Below are positions 10,962-21,874 of a stretch of 64,000 nucleotides of DNA, one piece after another. Both the position numbers and the translations under genes were made by a program. This DNA comes from Dryas octopetala. Taxonomy: Eukaryota > Streptophyta > Magnoliopsida > Rosales > Rosaceae. Position 1 is the stretch's first letter, and the number at the start of each line of letters is the position of its first letter. The stretch spans positions 9,114,001 to 9,178,000 of the forward strand of contig OY992838.1 of NCBI GenBank assembly GCA_963921425.1, read 5' to 3'. Below the pieces are notes generated by a model. The model saw nothing but the letters and a program-made list of their open reading frames with translations. It made no database searches and was not told the DNA's origin.

Positions 10962-13900
10962 ATGGCGATTAGCGTCCTTCTCTTACTACTATCGGCTTGC
11001 CTCTTCCTAAACGGCTCGCTCTCGCTCACATTGTCCTCGAACCTCGTCCACCGCTTATCCGAGGAGGCCAAGGCCGTGTGGGAATCGAGGAGTGGCGTCA
11101 ACGCGTCCTCCAAGTGGTGGCCGAAGAGGAACAGCTTCGACTACTTCGACCTGCTTCTGAAAAGCGATCTGAAGCGCCACAGAATCAAGCTCGGCTCCAA
11201 GTTCGACCGCCTGTTCCCCTCTGAAGGAAGCCAGACCTTGTTCTTCGGAAACGAGCTCGATTGGTGAGTGGGATTCGGCCCTGTTTGGTTCCTCAGAAAA
11301 CAAAAGTAAAATTTAATTTAATTTTTTTTAATTTGTTTTTCTTATAATATTTTTAATTTTATTTTTCAGGTTACATTATACTTGGATTGACATAGGTACA
11401 CCGAATGTTTCATTTATGGTTGCATTGGATGCTGGGAGCGATCTGCTTTGGGTCCCATGTGATTGCATACAATGTGCTCCTTTGTCTGCTTCTTACTACC
11501 ATACTTTGGTACCTTTACCATTTCTATTTGCATTTATTTTTTTATTCGATAATTACTTTTTAAATTCTACTTGCCATTTTCAGGGTTTTATTTGTTTATT
11601 ATTATCTTATTAATCTTTGTAGCATTTTGAGTATTATCGAACTACTTTACCAACTAAGCTATTTGTCTAGTTTTATTTGGCTACACAATGTTGGAGATGT
11701 TTTAAATTCGAATCTCCTTCCTCGAATAAAGAGGAAATAAAACAACTTGTTTCTTTTATGTTTAAGCTTGGTAATACCATTATGAAAAAAAGCTATATCA
11801 GTTCTAGTATCGTTTTGACTGCTTAGCTTATTCCAAGCGTTTCATTTGGTCAAGATAATTAAACTATTTTGGGAACCCATATAACAAAACAGATTTAAAA
11901 GAGATTATAAGAAACACCGTAATTGTAGACATCATTTTTTTAGACTTGTGCATTAGTTAAGCACTTCAGATAGCCTAGTAATGGTAACGGGTTTAGCAGT
12001 TAATTCCAATGATTGATTGGCAGGTGCTCCCCCATATTTGGAGCATCTATGGTGCAGGATAGGGATCTAAATGAGTACAGCCCATCTTCATCAAGCACCA
12101 GCAAACAGCTAAGTTGCAGTCACCAGTTATGCAAATCAAGCACCAGTTGCAAAGGTCCAGAGGAGCCTTGCCCTTACATTGTTCAGTACAAGTCAGAAAA
12201 TACTGCGACTTCTGGATTTCTTGTTGAGGATGTTTTACATTTGACATCAGCCAGCAAAAATACAACACCAAGTTCTGTGCAGGCTTCAGTCATTTTTGGG
12301 TGTGTTTTCATGTTGCTGTCTGCTTGTCTTTTTTGGGAGTGGGGGACGATGCATGGATATTATAAAGCCATAATTTTGTTTTTACTAAGACTTGATTTTT
12401 TTTTATATATATTTTTTTAACAATGCAGCTGTGGTAGGAAGCAAAGTGGCAGCTATTTGGATGGAGCTGCTCCTGATGGTGTCATGGGTTTGGGACCTGG
12501 GGAGATTTCAGTTCCAAGCATACTTGCAAAAGCAGGAATGATTCAGAACTCATTTTCACTTTGTTTTGATGACAATGGTTCAGGGAGAATTCTCTTTGGT
12601 GACCAAGGGCATCTTGCCCAACAATCGACTCTTTTCTTGCCTATAGCAGAAAAATAGTATGCGACGTTGTTTATTAGCTACATAACTTCTTAGAGCTGCT
12701 CTTTAGTCCTTGTAGAGGCTCTAGCTTCCTTGGCATACCCTTTTATAATTTTCCTGTTAATTTTTTCAGTGTTGCCTACTCTGTTGGAGTGGAGTGCTTT
12801 TGTGTTGGGAGTTCCTGTCTCAAGCAAACTGGATTCCAAGCACTGGTCGACAGTGGCTCATCTTTTACATATGTTCCAACTGAAGTTTATAAAAGAACTG
12901 TCTTGGAGGTGCTTGTTTTATTCCTTTCAATTTTATGAAACATAACCTCTATTGTTAAGTTTCCTGAAAAATGACTGTGATTATTGCAGTTTGACAAACA
13001 AGTCAATGCTACTAGAATTAGCCTCCAACAGTCCCCTTGGAAGTACTGCTATAATGTCAGGTTTGGATTTTAGCCAAGGAAGCTTTATAAAGCCTTTTTC
13101 TCATTTCTACGGTCCTACCTAACTGAATCTATGTTTTTTTCTTGTGATACAAAGCTCATGGGAGTTGCATAACATTCCTACCCTGAAACTCATGTTCCCC
13201 TTGAACCAAAGCTTTCTAGTCCATAAGCCAGTATTTTCTGAGTCTAATCAGGTAAGCAATTCCACTTATTGAGCGCAGAAAATCTTCAATGCATTTCATT
13301 CAGTTTATGACAAGTACAACATGATAATTTTTAACTTGTTTTTTTTAACCATGCAGGTGTTAATTTGGCATGTTTGATTTTTTTTTTTTTTACTGTGCTT
13401 ATTATAATACACACATTCAAATTTTTGGTGCAGAAATTTACTATATTCTGTTTAACTTTACTGAGGACAGATGATGACTATGGTATCATTGGACGTGAGT
13501 AGACCTCTATGCCTGTTTTGCGTACCTGAACCATTACTCTCTCTCTTTCTCTCTCTCTCTCACACACACGCAATATATTTGATGACTTGGATAAACATAT
13601 ATGTTGCAGAGAACTTCATGGTGGGTTATCGTGTGGTTTTCGACAGGGAAAATCTGAAGCTGGGTTGGTCTAATGGCCATTGTAAGTACTAAAAGTTTTC
13701 TGCTTCTGCTCACTGAAAGTTTTAGTTTTTTAAGCCAAAAGCTTTGCTTCTCATCTACTTTGAGTTGTGTTTTCAACATGCAAAAACTGCCGATCTCATT
13801 TCAAGAATTGTTGTTTAGATATGATATTATAAACTAAAAATCTTAATCTAGAAATAGGAAATGGGCAAAGTTTTTGTTTATGATCCTTTGAATTGTTGAA

Positions 13901-14261
13901 CAGCTTAGCTTAACATTAATGTGTCACTCTAAACTGCTTATGAAAAATTGATGGAGATTAAAAAGACCTGTGGCCCAACTTTCTTACTGCAAGTTTGGGC
14001 AGGCTTTTCTCTTGTTTTTGTTTAAAATCTGTTCGTGGCCAGATGCTATTGGTCTTTCTGTTATCTAATGCGGTGTACCAATCTTATTATGCTTATGTTA
14101 AATTTATTTCCATGTGTACTTGTGATTCTAATTAAGCTTTTGCTGTATTATTTGAATGCATTGGATTTTGGGGCTTTCTTGTTTGGATCACCTTCTTTTA
14201 AAACTATATTGCTTGCATTGTTCTTTTATATCCCTCATCAGATATTAACCTTGCCCCGCCA

Positions 14262-14315
<54 letters not shown>

Positions 14316-15530
14316 CTTCACTTGTATGGACAAAATAAGGGAAGTCATTTGATTGTTAAGAATAATAAGGTGCACTTTACCCTAAATTAGTATTGTGGGA
14401 AGGAAAGTATGGACCTTCAGATGGAGTGGTATTGCAGTCCCTCTAAAGTCTTAGGAGCTAAAGAGTAAGCTTCTCTTTATTATCTCCATTTCCGAGTAGC
14501 AACTAAAGAGTCTTCAATACTTGTGTGTTCTAAGCCATATCATGTGTTGGTCACAGTGTATGGAAGTTAGATGGGCTCATAGATCTAGGGGTTGTAACAT
14601 AGCAACGGTCTCATGGCTTGTAAAAGATGAGAGATTGTCTGTGTTACCAGAGAGTTTCTCGAGTGGTTTGTTCTGAGCCTTTTCATATATAGTACTTTCA
14701 AGTTGATGTTGTAATCCAAGCCTGGAGTGAAGGCTTGTGAATATAGGGCAGGTACCACTCACGTAAACCATGTGTTTTCATTGTGTGATTACTAATCATT
14801 TATTTCTTTATCTTCTCTTGTTACTCTTTGCACTATCTTTCAATACTTCAAGAGTTCACGTAATTTCAATTTTGCAATCGAGCCCCTCTAGTTAGTTAAT
14901 GTTAACAATTAAGGAAAATCAGACCTTCTGTCAATTATATTGAAAGAATCTGCATGTGATGCTCGTGTGCACGGTTATAATGGTAATTTTGCGTGTTCAG
15001 TGCTCAATAACATTCCATTTTTGCCATTACATACCTTTATATTAGAAATTTAGGGATTTTGGTGTTCTGAATTGGGGACCAAAGTGGAAACTGACTCAAA
15101 CTATAAGCTTCAATATTGATCTGTTCTAAATTTCTAACCTTAACTAACTACAAGGACTCGATTGTAAAAGTTGAAACTACAGAAATTAACGTGGAAAATG
15201 GCCCAAACTACAAGGACAAATATTATAATTTTCCTTGATTTTGTCTTAGTATTCTTCATGTTGCATTTTGAGTTAATGTTAACCTAATCTGAATCTACAG
15301 GTGAAGATAATAGCAATGGAAAGACGGTTAATCCCACACCAAATAATGGGTCAACAAGCCAACTGCCTACCAGTGAGCAACAGAGTATCCCAAACACTCA
15401 TGCAGCTGCGCCTGACATTGCCAAGAAGGCATCCTCCAAACCCTCTGTAGCAGCACCCAGGCAAATTCTCCTCCTGCTCCCTTTAACAAGTTCATTATTG
15501 GTGTTAATGCTATTAATCTTATCTAGTTGA
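10962..15530 (+). CDS. Aspartic proteinase-like protein 1, A1 family, GPI-anchor type
   Basis: Ten exons: 10962-11263, 11370-11508, 12058-12299, 12429-12656, 12770-12908, 12990-13060, 13155-13251, 13434-13494, 13610-13681 and 15301-15530. They give 526 residues, all phases match, and introns are GT-AG. A signal peptide covers about residues 1-21. The first catalytic motif is DAGS at 121-124 (LDAGSDLLWVPCDC), where most pepsin-like enzymes have DTGS. The second is DSGS at 331-334. Cys-rich loops and the flap-side VIFGCGRKQSG are present, and ENFMVGYRVVFDRENLKLGW near the C-terminal lobe is typical. A Ser/Thr/Pro-rich linker leads to a final hydrophobic stretch (LLLLPLTSSLLVLMLLILSS), as in GPI-anchored members. 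Length and order match Arabidopsis At5g10080 from memory. Expected to be a cell-surface or secreted endopeptidase. The last intron is 1.6 kb and carries a CT repeat and a MITE. Confidence 0.93.
14266..14312. repeat. (CT)n microsatellite in the last intron of the protease gene
   Basis: About 23 CT units without interruption. A shorter CT/CA tract (13539-13569) lies in intron 8 of the same gene and serves as part of its pyrimidine-rich stretch. Confidence 0.9.
14858..15180. mobile_element. Diverged fold-back MITE in the last protease intron
   Basis: The left arm contains TTTGCAATCGAGCCCCTCTA followed by GTTAGTTAATGTTA. The right arm read in inverse gives TTACAATCGAGTCCTTGTAG followed by TTAGTTAAGGTTA. 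The arms are about 45 bp or longer. There is no coding content, and ends and target duplication are not resolved. Confidence 0.55.
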
Positions 15531-16741
15531 ACCTCTGCCACGTGTAAATAAAATATTCTGTATATTATTGTCAAGCTCTCCCAAATTGAACGGGTCTTTA
15601 CTTTTCTCCTGTTGGTTTTTGTATTAATTAGTGTTGGGAAGACTGAAATAGCTTTTTGTTTGGTGTATCTGCTTTTGGTTCACAGATATCTTGTTTTTGT
15701 GTGTGCTTTTTTATGTTGCTAATGGAACACGTAGTTGTTTCTGAACTCCTTAGATTTGATCTATTATCTTTGTTTATTTTCAAATTATTGTCATAAGTTT
15801 GGCAGCTTTTCCAACTAAATCTTGTGGCAGACTTGATTAGCAAATCTTAGAAGAGACCTAATTTCCAATGAAAATGACATGTTCTTTTCTTTTTGGGATT
15901 AAAACATCCATAATTGGGACATTGATATAGACATCATTGTTATTTTCTTTTGTATTTAGTATTAAACATTCTGAAAGTCGCGTAAATCATGGTTCCAGGA
16001 TCTGATTGCTTGAAATAAGACATTTTTCCCACTGTTAGATTGAGCTCTGCCCAAATTCAAGCCCCTGGTGGATTCTCCTTTTAATATATTGTTGGAGGAT
16101 AAGGCAATTGTAATTGTCACACGTATTCCTCTCAAAAAAGGTTGGAAGCAGGAGGGATCTTTGATTAGGTAGTTTGATAAGTTGTTCTTGGTCTACCAGT
16201 TTTCTTATGTTTATGGTTTGATTTTGATGGGTTTATTTGTCTATACCAGATATAGATTTGTGAACCGATAGATCTATTTGTATGCTATGTAGTGTTCATA
16301 TAGACGAACACTTTCACAAAATTTGTTTTGAGCAGGGGCAGGTATGCCACCTGCAAGAAGCCTACTTTGTTTTTTTGTGGGTCAAATTATTGAAGTTGTT
16401 ACTATTTATACACTTCATATAATTTGGTGAGTTGTTCTTGCGTGGGGGCCTGACCACTTTCAGATAGGGTATCTTCCACAGTGCCCAAAAGCCATCCTAG
16501 ACAATCAACTTTGTAAAAGAAAAAAATAAAGAAAAAACACTCTGTATGGGGGTAATGTAGTGACTCGTGTCAAGCTGATTTGACTACTTTAGTTTTTATG
16601 TAACAATGTTAAATAGTACCACATTTCTAAGGGATGGAATCCATTATATGAATGGGTACTACTTTTATTAAAAAGATGGTACACATGCGTGATACCAAAA
16701 ATGTAGTACTCCTATCATTACTCTTATTATGTAATCTTAAG
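15531..16741. other. 3' flank of the protease gene and spacer
   Basis: The first 150 bp contain AATAAA-like signals (15549) and are likely 3' UTR. Beyond that there is nothing with exon-like structure. The reverse-strand frame at 15628-15843 has no family features. Confidence 0.4.
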
Positions 16742-17422
16742 CCGTCCATGCTAAGGAATTAAATTCTTAAGCTTATCAATCAGAAAAACCTTAGCCGCCA
16801 AGAAAAAACTCTTTATTCTCCTCAACCTATCCATGGGGGAGGGGCAGTCCTTGTGTTCTCACAAATTGCTTCTCCCCTCACCCTTCTCTCCTTTGTTTTT
16901 CTTTTTCTTTTTCTGTGTTTTTATTTTTATCTTTTAGGATACTCTCCTCTCAATAAATGAGAGTGTTTCCATCTCTCATTGCGAGAGTTTCTTCATCTCC
17001 CTTCGTGAGAGTTTTTCCGATTTGGTTTGTTTTGTGTTTTCAAGTTTTCAAGTTTTCTCTGACGCTCATCACAAGGTGTTAGGAAGTCATTATTTTCGCC
17101 AGTACCGGTCATGTTTCTATCGGTTACTACTGCTCGATCTACCACTTTGTGCTATTGTCAGCCTCGACTTAGAGATGTTGGTAGGATCGTGAATCCAAAC
17201 GCGACTAGTTCATTAATTCCTACGGTGACTCTCTGGCTCCGTTTGGTGGCTATAGTATCTGCTCGATGCCCATGTTATAAGATCTTGTGGGCTTTTTTGC
17301 TCCATTTTTGTTTTCTTGTAAGTCTTTAGGCTCATATTTTGTATTATTTATACCTTTTTAGCTGTTTTAATACAATGATATGCTTTATTCTCCAAAAAAA
17401 AAAAAAACCGTCCATTCTAGGA
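16742..17422 (+). mobile_element. A-tailed retroposon (LINE-type or retrocopied transcript) with target duplication
   Basis: The sequence ends in a pure A-tail (17395-17407) and is flanked by long, slightly diverged direct repeats: CCGTCCATGCTAAGGA at 16742-16757 and CCGTCCATTCTAGGA at 17408-17422. A-tail plus a target duplication of about 15 bp is the signature of target-primed reverse transcription. The 650-bp body is pyrimidine-rich at the front and holds no recognisable reverse transcriptase or endonuclease, so it is either a 5'-truncated LINE 3' end or a retrocopied transcript. The 72-residue frame at 17111 is not recognisable. Confidence 0.7.
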
Positions 17423-18088
17423 CTTCACTCGCTCTTTTCTCCTCACACAAAAATAATATAAATCTATCACTTTTTTTTTTGTTCATGTACACATTCTCAC
17501 ACCTAACATTATAAAATTTCAATGTCAATAAACATTGTTATGTTCACCAAATGATAATGGAAGCCATTTCATTTATTAAAGTTTGAGTTCATTTTAAAAT
17601 TCATTTGTTTCTAATAAGATACTATTGAGACATTAGTCATATTATATAAAGAAGAATTTTTTTTTTTTTGACAGCATTGTTGAACCTATACTGGAATGAC
17701 TTTGCATGCCGACACCAATTATGAACCCAAACACATGAGATGCTTTAGTGAATGATTAGACACCCATAGAAAAGACAATATTAAAAAAGAAAAATAAAGC
17801 AGTGAATTGATACTTTCAATTTATAGGACAAATAAAGATGACCCTTCTCCATATTAATTGGAACCCCTGCTCTGCATAAAATTGTAATGCATATGATAAT
17901 ATGATTAATTAGGGACATCAAAGATGCTCTACTATAAACTTGTGGCAGTGTGGCAGTCTTGAGTATTTGAACACAAGCACATAGATACTACCATGTTCTA
18001 TGTTGGGATATTATGAGAAACTGTAAGCTCGATCTTGGTTCATATATTTGGTGAAGAGTGAAGAGCACATCATAGTAATGGACAGAGT

Positions 18089-18499
18089 TAGGGATGGCAA
18101 AATTCCCCGCCCCCGAAAATCCCCGTGGGGACCCGCCCCGATTCAGCGGGTATGGTAATACCATCCCCATCCCCGCCCCGCCCCGTATACCCGTTTAATA
18201 AAAATATTATATTAAATAATTATATTTTAATTTATTTTCTTAATTTTAGTTGCATATCTTTAAAATTTAATAGTGTTCTCTTTATGATTTAGTGTTATTG
18301 TAATATAATATGATGAATTTTAATGTATTTCATCTATTATATTATATATTTATATTAATTTGATATGTTATTAATAAAAAAAATTATTTTTTTTGAAAAT
18401 AATAGGGGCCCCGAATACCCCCGATTGGGACCCGATTACCCGGCGGGGCGGGTATGGTATTGGCAAACCCGCCCCGAACCCGCCCCGTTGCCATCCCTA
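18089..18499. mobile_element. hAT-type MITE with perfect 8-bp target duplication
   Basis: A 411-bp element with perfect 12-bp terminal inverted repeats, TAGGGATGGCAA and TTGCCATCCCTA. It is flanked on both sides by GACAGAGT (18081-18088 and 18500-18507). The subterminal parts are GC-rich with CCCCGCCCC and GGGGCGGG motifs, while the centre is almost pure AT. An 8-bp duplication and these termini place it with the hAT superfamily. No transposase. Confidence 0.9.
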
Positions 18500-18783
18500 G
18501 ACAGAGTCATGAGACATCTTCTATACGTGTAAGGCCTAACAATATAACATGTCAAATAATTTAATAAAATATTTTTTGATATTATTAATATACCATATAT
18601 ATATATATATATAGCTAAACATTTCTCAGCACATTTTTTTTTCATAAACGAATTGACTTTTACTTATTATTATTTTTTATTAATTAACAATTATCGTGAA
18701 TGAGATTTGAATTCAGTATCTTTTTTAAAAAAGGAGAAAATCTATGATATTGGACTGAATGGTCATTGAGCCATTCATACTTA

Positions 18784-19474
18784 GGGCCAGTTTGGTATTG
18801 CTGTGAGAAAAAAACAGTTGTGAAGTAAAACAGCTGTGAAGTAAAGTCAGCTGTAAAGTAAAACAGTTGAGTGTTTGGTAAACTATGTTTTCAAAAGTGA
18901 TGTGAGTGCAAAAAACAGTATCAAAGTGTTTGGTAAATGTTAATATAAAAATGATGTGACTGTGTATAATTACTAAAATGGACATGATGCTGAAAGTGCA
19001 TTTCACTTATTTGTTTGGTAAAAATAAAATGTTTTTTTTACTTGTTTTTGAAATTTTTGAGTACAAATTTGTATTAGCATTAATTTTTTTTAAGAACAAC
19101 ATTATTAAATAAGTATGCCTATTTTTTTTAGGTATATTATAATTTTAATCGTATAAATAAAATATCATAATTAATTATCACAATATAAAATATAATTAAC
19201 AATGGACATATTTTTTAATTTAAAATAAACAAATAAAAATTATAGAAATCAATGAGGGTATTATGGGTAAAATAAAATATTCATTGTTGCTGTAAGTCAC
19301 TGCAGCTTTCAAAAGCACCTAGAAACCTGTTTTTTGTTTTTGATGTGGGGAGTTGAGAATTGTGGGGAAAAACAATTTTTTATTTTTTTACCAAACACCA
19401 AAACTGTTGTAGGTGATTGAAAATTGTCATCTACAACAGCTTTTGGGTCCTCCACCGCAATCCCAAACGGAGCC
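18784..19474. mobile_element. PIF/Harbinger-type (Tourist-like) non-autonomous element
   Basis: A 691-bp element. Its ends are GGGCCAGTTTGGTATTGC and the inverse-related GCAATCCCAAACGGAGCC, flanked by TTA on both sides (18781-18783 and 19475-19477). A TTA duplication and GGGCC..GTTTGG ends are characteristic of PIF/Harbinger. The interior has repeated ACAGTTGTGAAGTAAA-type subterminal motifs and AT-rich filler. The reverse-strand frames are chance. Confidence 0.85.
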
Positions 19475-19477
19475 TTA

Positions 19478-20456
19478 AAAAAGCATGCATGCATTTTCTT
19501 TCAATCTCCAAAAGATTTCATTAATTTTCCCATAATTTCAGATATCTAGACCATAGAAGTATAGAACAACCGACCAATTTAATTTAACGTAATTTAAGGA
19601 CATGTATAAATAATTCCATGGCCTGTGTGTAGAAGTCCTAGGATGTTGGCGTGATTTTAGAGCAAACACCTAATTGTCAAGCCAATCCCACATTAATAAC
19701 AACATCCCTAAGAATCTTCTCTCTGCTAAAGAAAAAAAAAAAAAAAAAACCTTCGTTTTCATGGAGATGGAGGGGGCTAAGAAACTTTAAATTAAATGTT
19801 TGATGCTTTCAAATACTCATAGAGCGACTCATAGTCTTTGTCCAGCTTTTGCTTCCATTTGGCAAACCAGTCAGACTCATTTGTGGCTTTGTTAATATAT
19901 TCTTTATCCACTGCTCCAATTTCTTTTTTCTACAGTCCCACCGACCAAACAAACCCCCCATTAATCACCAATACAAATTCACAAGTGGACAATAACCACC
20001 AGCTCCATTTGAAGCTACTGCTACCACCTAGCTCCTCCTCAGCAATTGATATCTGGGTTAGGCCACGTTGCATGCAGATCTTTTGAAACGTGGCAGCTGC
20101 TGATGCCATCCAACTCTAATCTTATATCCATTATCCAGTAGTGTACTTGTCCCATTTAATAATATTATTGTGCATGTATTTGTTTATCAATTCATGCATT
20201 CAAACTTTTGACAAGCGTTACTATCAGACTTTGCTGTTTACTTTCCCTTCCCTTTCGTGTACTCAAAGCATTGAACTCTCTCTTCCTTTTTTTATTCAAC
20301 GCCCAAAAAATTTGGATTTTTCAGGCAAAACTAGCCAGCTAGGTTTACTTAAATCACCGTTTTTAGCCAAGGTATATTTAAAGTACCTTTGTTCTTTGTT
20401 GGCTTTTTTAGGGACTCACTATCCTTTTCATTTGGAGATAATATATGATATATATA
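19478..20456. other. Spacer without recognisable gene
   Basis: AT-rich with a poly(A) run at about 19732-19749. The plus-strand frames at 19838 and 20141 encode hydrophobic, low-complexity peptides without family features or splice context and are not called. Confidence 0.4.
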
Positions 20457-20531
20457 TTAACTAATTATGTCTTATACGATTTTAACTAATTATATTTTGT
20501 ACGATCTTAACTAATTATATCTTGTATTATC
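20457..20531. repeat. Three tandem copies of a 25-bp AT-rich unit
   Basis: Units starting TTAACTAATTAT recur at 20457, 20482 and 20507, with one to three differences between copies. Confidence 0.75.
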
Positions 20532-20941
20532 TTTAATAAAATTGAGACTTACGCATGTGGATCCAATATTGGTGAATTTTGCTTTTATTAGAGATAATAC
20601 AAACTACTCAGTTGAGATGATGCGATACTTTTATTCTTATAAAATGCCTATATATTATTGAAGAAGAGGTCTATCTATAGGATTAAAGAGTTAGTCCACA
20701 TAAGACCTAGAGTGCTTCATTACTAAATTGCAAAATAGCAGCTTTACGACCATATGCTTTTAATCTCATGCTCTTTAGAGTTAAAGAAGGGAATCCATAG
20801 GGGATTTCAGTTTTAGGGAAGTTTCCTGCAGTTTCTACTTTCTAGGACATGTCACTTTCCTTCTTTTTATTTTTTATTTTTTTATTTGTTTAATTTATTT
20901 ATTTTATTCCTCTTGCATATTTCTATGAGATGATCTGACTA

Positions 20942-20950
20942 TATATAAAT
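20942..20950 (+). promoter_or_regulatory. TATA box of the HIPP gene
   Basis: TATATAAAT lies about 345 bp upstream of the HIPP ATG and about 30 bp before a CT-rich leader (20985-21025). The spacing suits a start site near 20975 and a 5' UTR of roughly 320 bp. Confidence 0.55.
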
Positions 20951-21294
20951 ATACCCATAGAAGCCAGCAAGAGTACTGCAAGACCAAGACTTCTCCCTCT
21001 CTCTAGTACTCTCTCCCTCTTCCACCTTCAAATTAACTTGATCTCTTGCATATATATGCCTCTACAGCTCTCTATCTTAATTAACATGCATTTCCTTCAA
21101 GTACACATTTTTTGATTACATGGAGATTTGAAGTTAGGATCTCTAACCTCGTCCTGCTGTGGTCTTTTTTAACCTGTACTCAAAACCCTTTTCTTGCTCT
21201 CCATAGTAAGCTAGCTCTTGAATCCCCCAGCTACATATTTAGCTTGTCTAAGTCGACCAACAATTTTAGAGCCTTTGGATCGAAGAAAGGAAAA

Positions 21295-21874
21295 ATGGGA
21301 GTTCAAGGAACTCTGGAGTACTTGTCAGATTTACTAAGCAGTGCCAGAAGAGGCAAGAAGAAGAAGAAACAAATACAAACTGTAGCCGTCAAAATCAGAA
21401 TGGACTGTGAGGGCTGTGCCCGCAAGGTCAAGCAGGTCCTCTCTGGTGTGAAAGGTACGTACCTAGCTCATCGATCGATCCCCTTGTTAATTATATATAA
21501 ATTTGTGATGGTGGGAATTAATTAATTAATTAATTAATTGTGATGGTGCTACTACGTACGTACTACTACTACTACTAGGGGCTAAATCTGTGGACATCGA
21601 CCTGAAGCTGCAGAAGGCAAGTGTGACAGGGTACGTAGAGCCAAAGAAGGTGTTGAAGGCAGCACAGTCGACCAAGAAGAAGTGTGAGCTGTGGCCTTAC
21701 GTTCCGTACACTCTGGTGGCTCATCCTTATGTTTCTCAGGCCTACGACAAGAAGGCACCTCCCAACATGGTTCGGAGCGTCCCCGTCACTGCCACCATCA
21801 CCGAGACTGCTGTCGACGATCGCTACACCCTCATGTTCAGTGATGACAACCCAAATGCCTGCTCTATCATGTAG
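21295..21874 (+). CDS. HIPP: Heavy-metal-associated isoprenylated plant protein (HIPP)
   Basis: Two exons, 21295-21454 and 21579-21874, give 151 residues with matching phase. The 124-bp intron ends in a TACTACTAC run that supplies the acceptor. The protein opens MGVQGTLEYLSDLLSS and has a Lys/Arg-rich segment (residues 19-25) and one heavy-metal-associated domain with the metal-binding CEGC at 38-41. It ends in the CaaX box CSIM, expected to be farnesylated. ELWPYVPYTLVAHPYVSQAY followed by DKKAPPNMVR is diagnostic of the single-HMA HIPP20-27 cluster. Members bind Cd, Zn or Cu and act at membranes or with transcription factors in stress. The ATG at 21295 is used because it gives the family N-terminus. 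The frame is open further upstream to 21112 but that extension is not family-like. Confidence 0.95.

Noticed and set aside
20141-20464. 107-codon plus-strand hydrophobic frame
   Set aside because: Low complexity, no initiation or splice context, and it overlaps an AT-rich tandem repeat.
21112-21294. In-frame N-terminal extension of the HIPP protein
   Set aside because: Family members begin at MGVxGTLEY. The extension is leader sequence that happens to be open.
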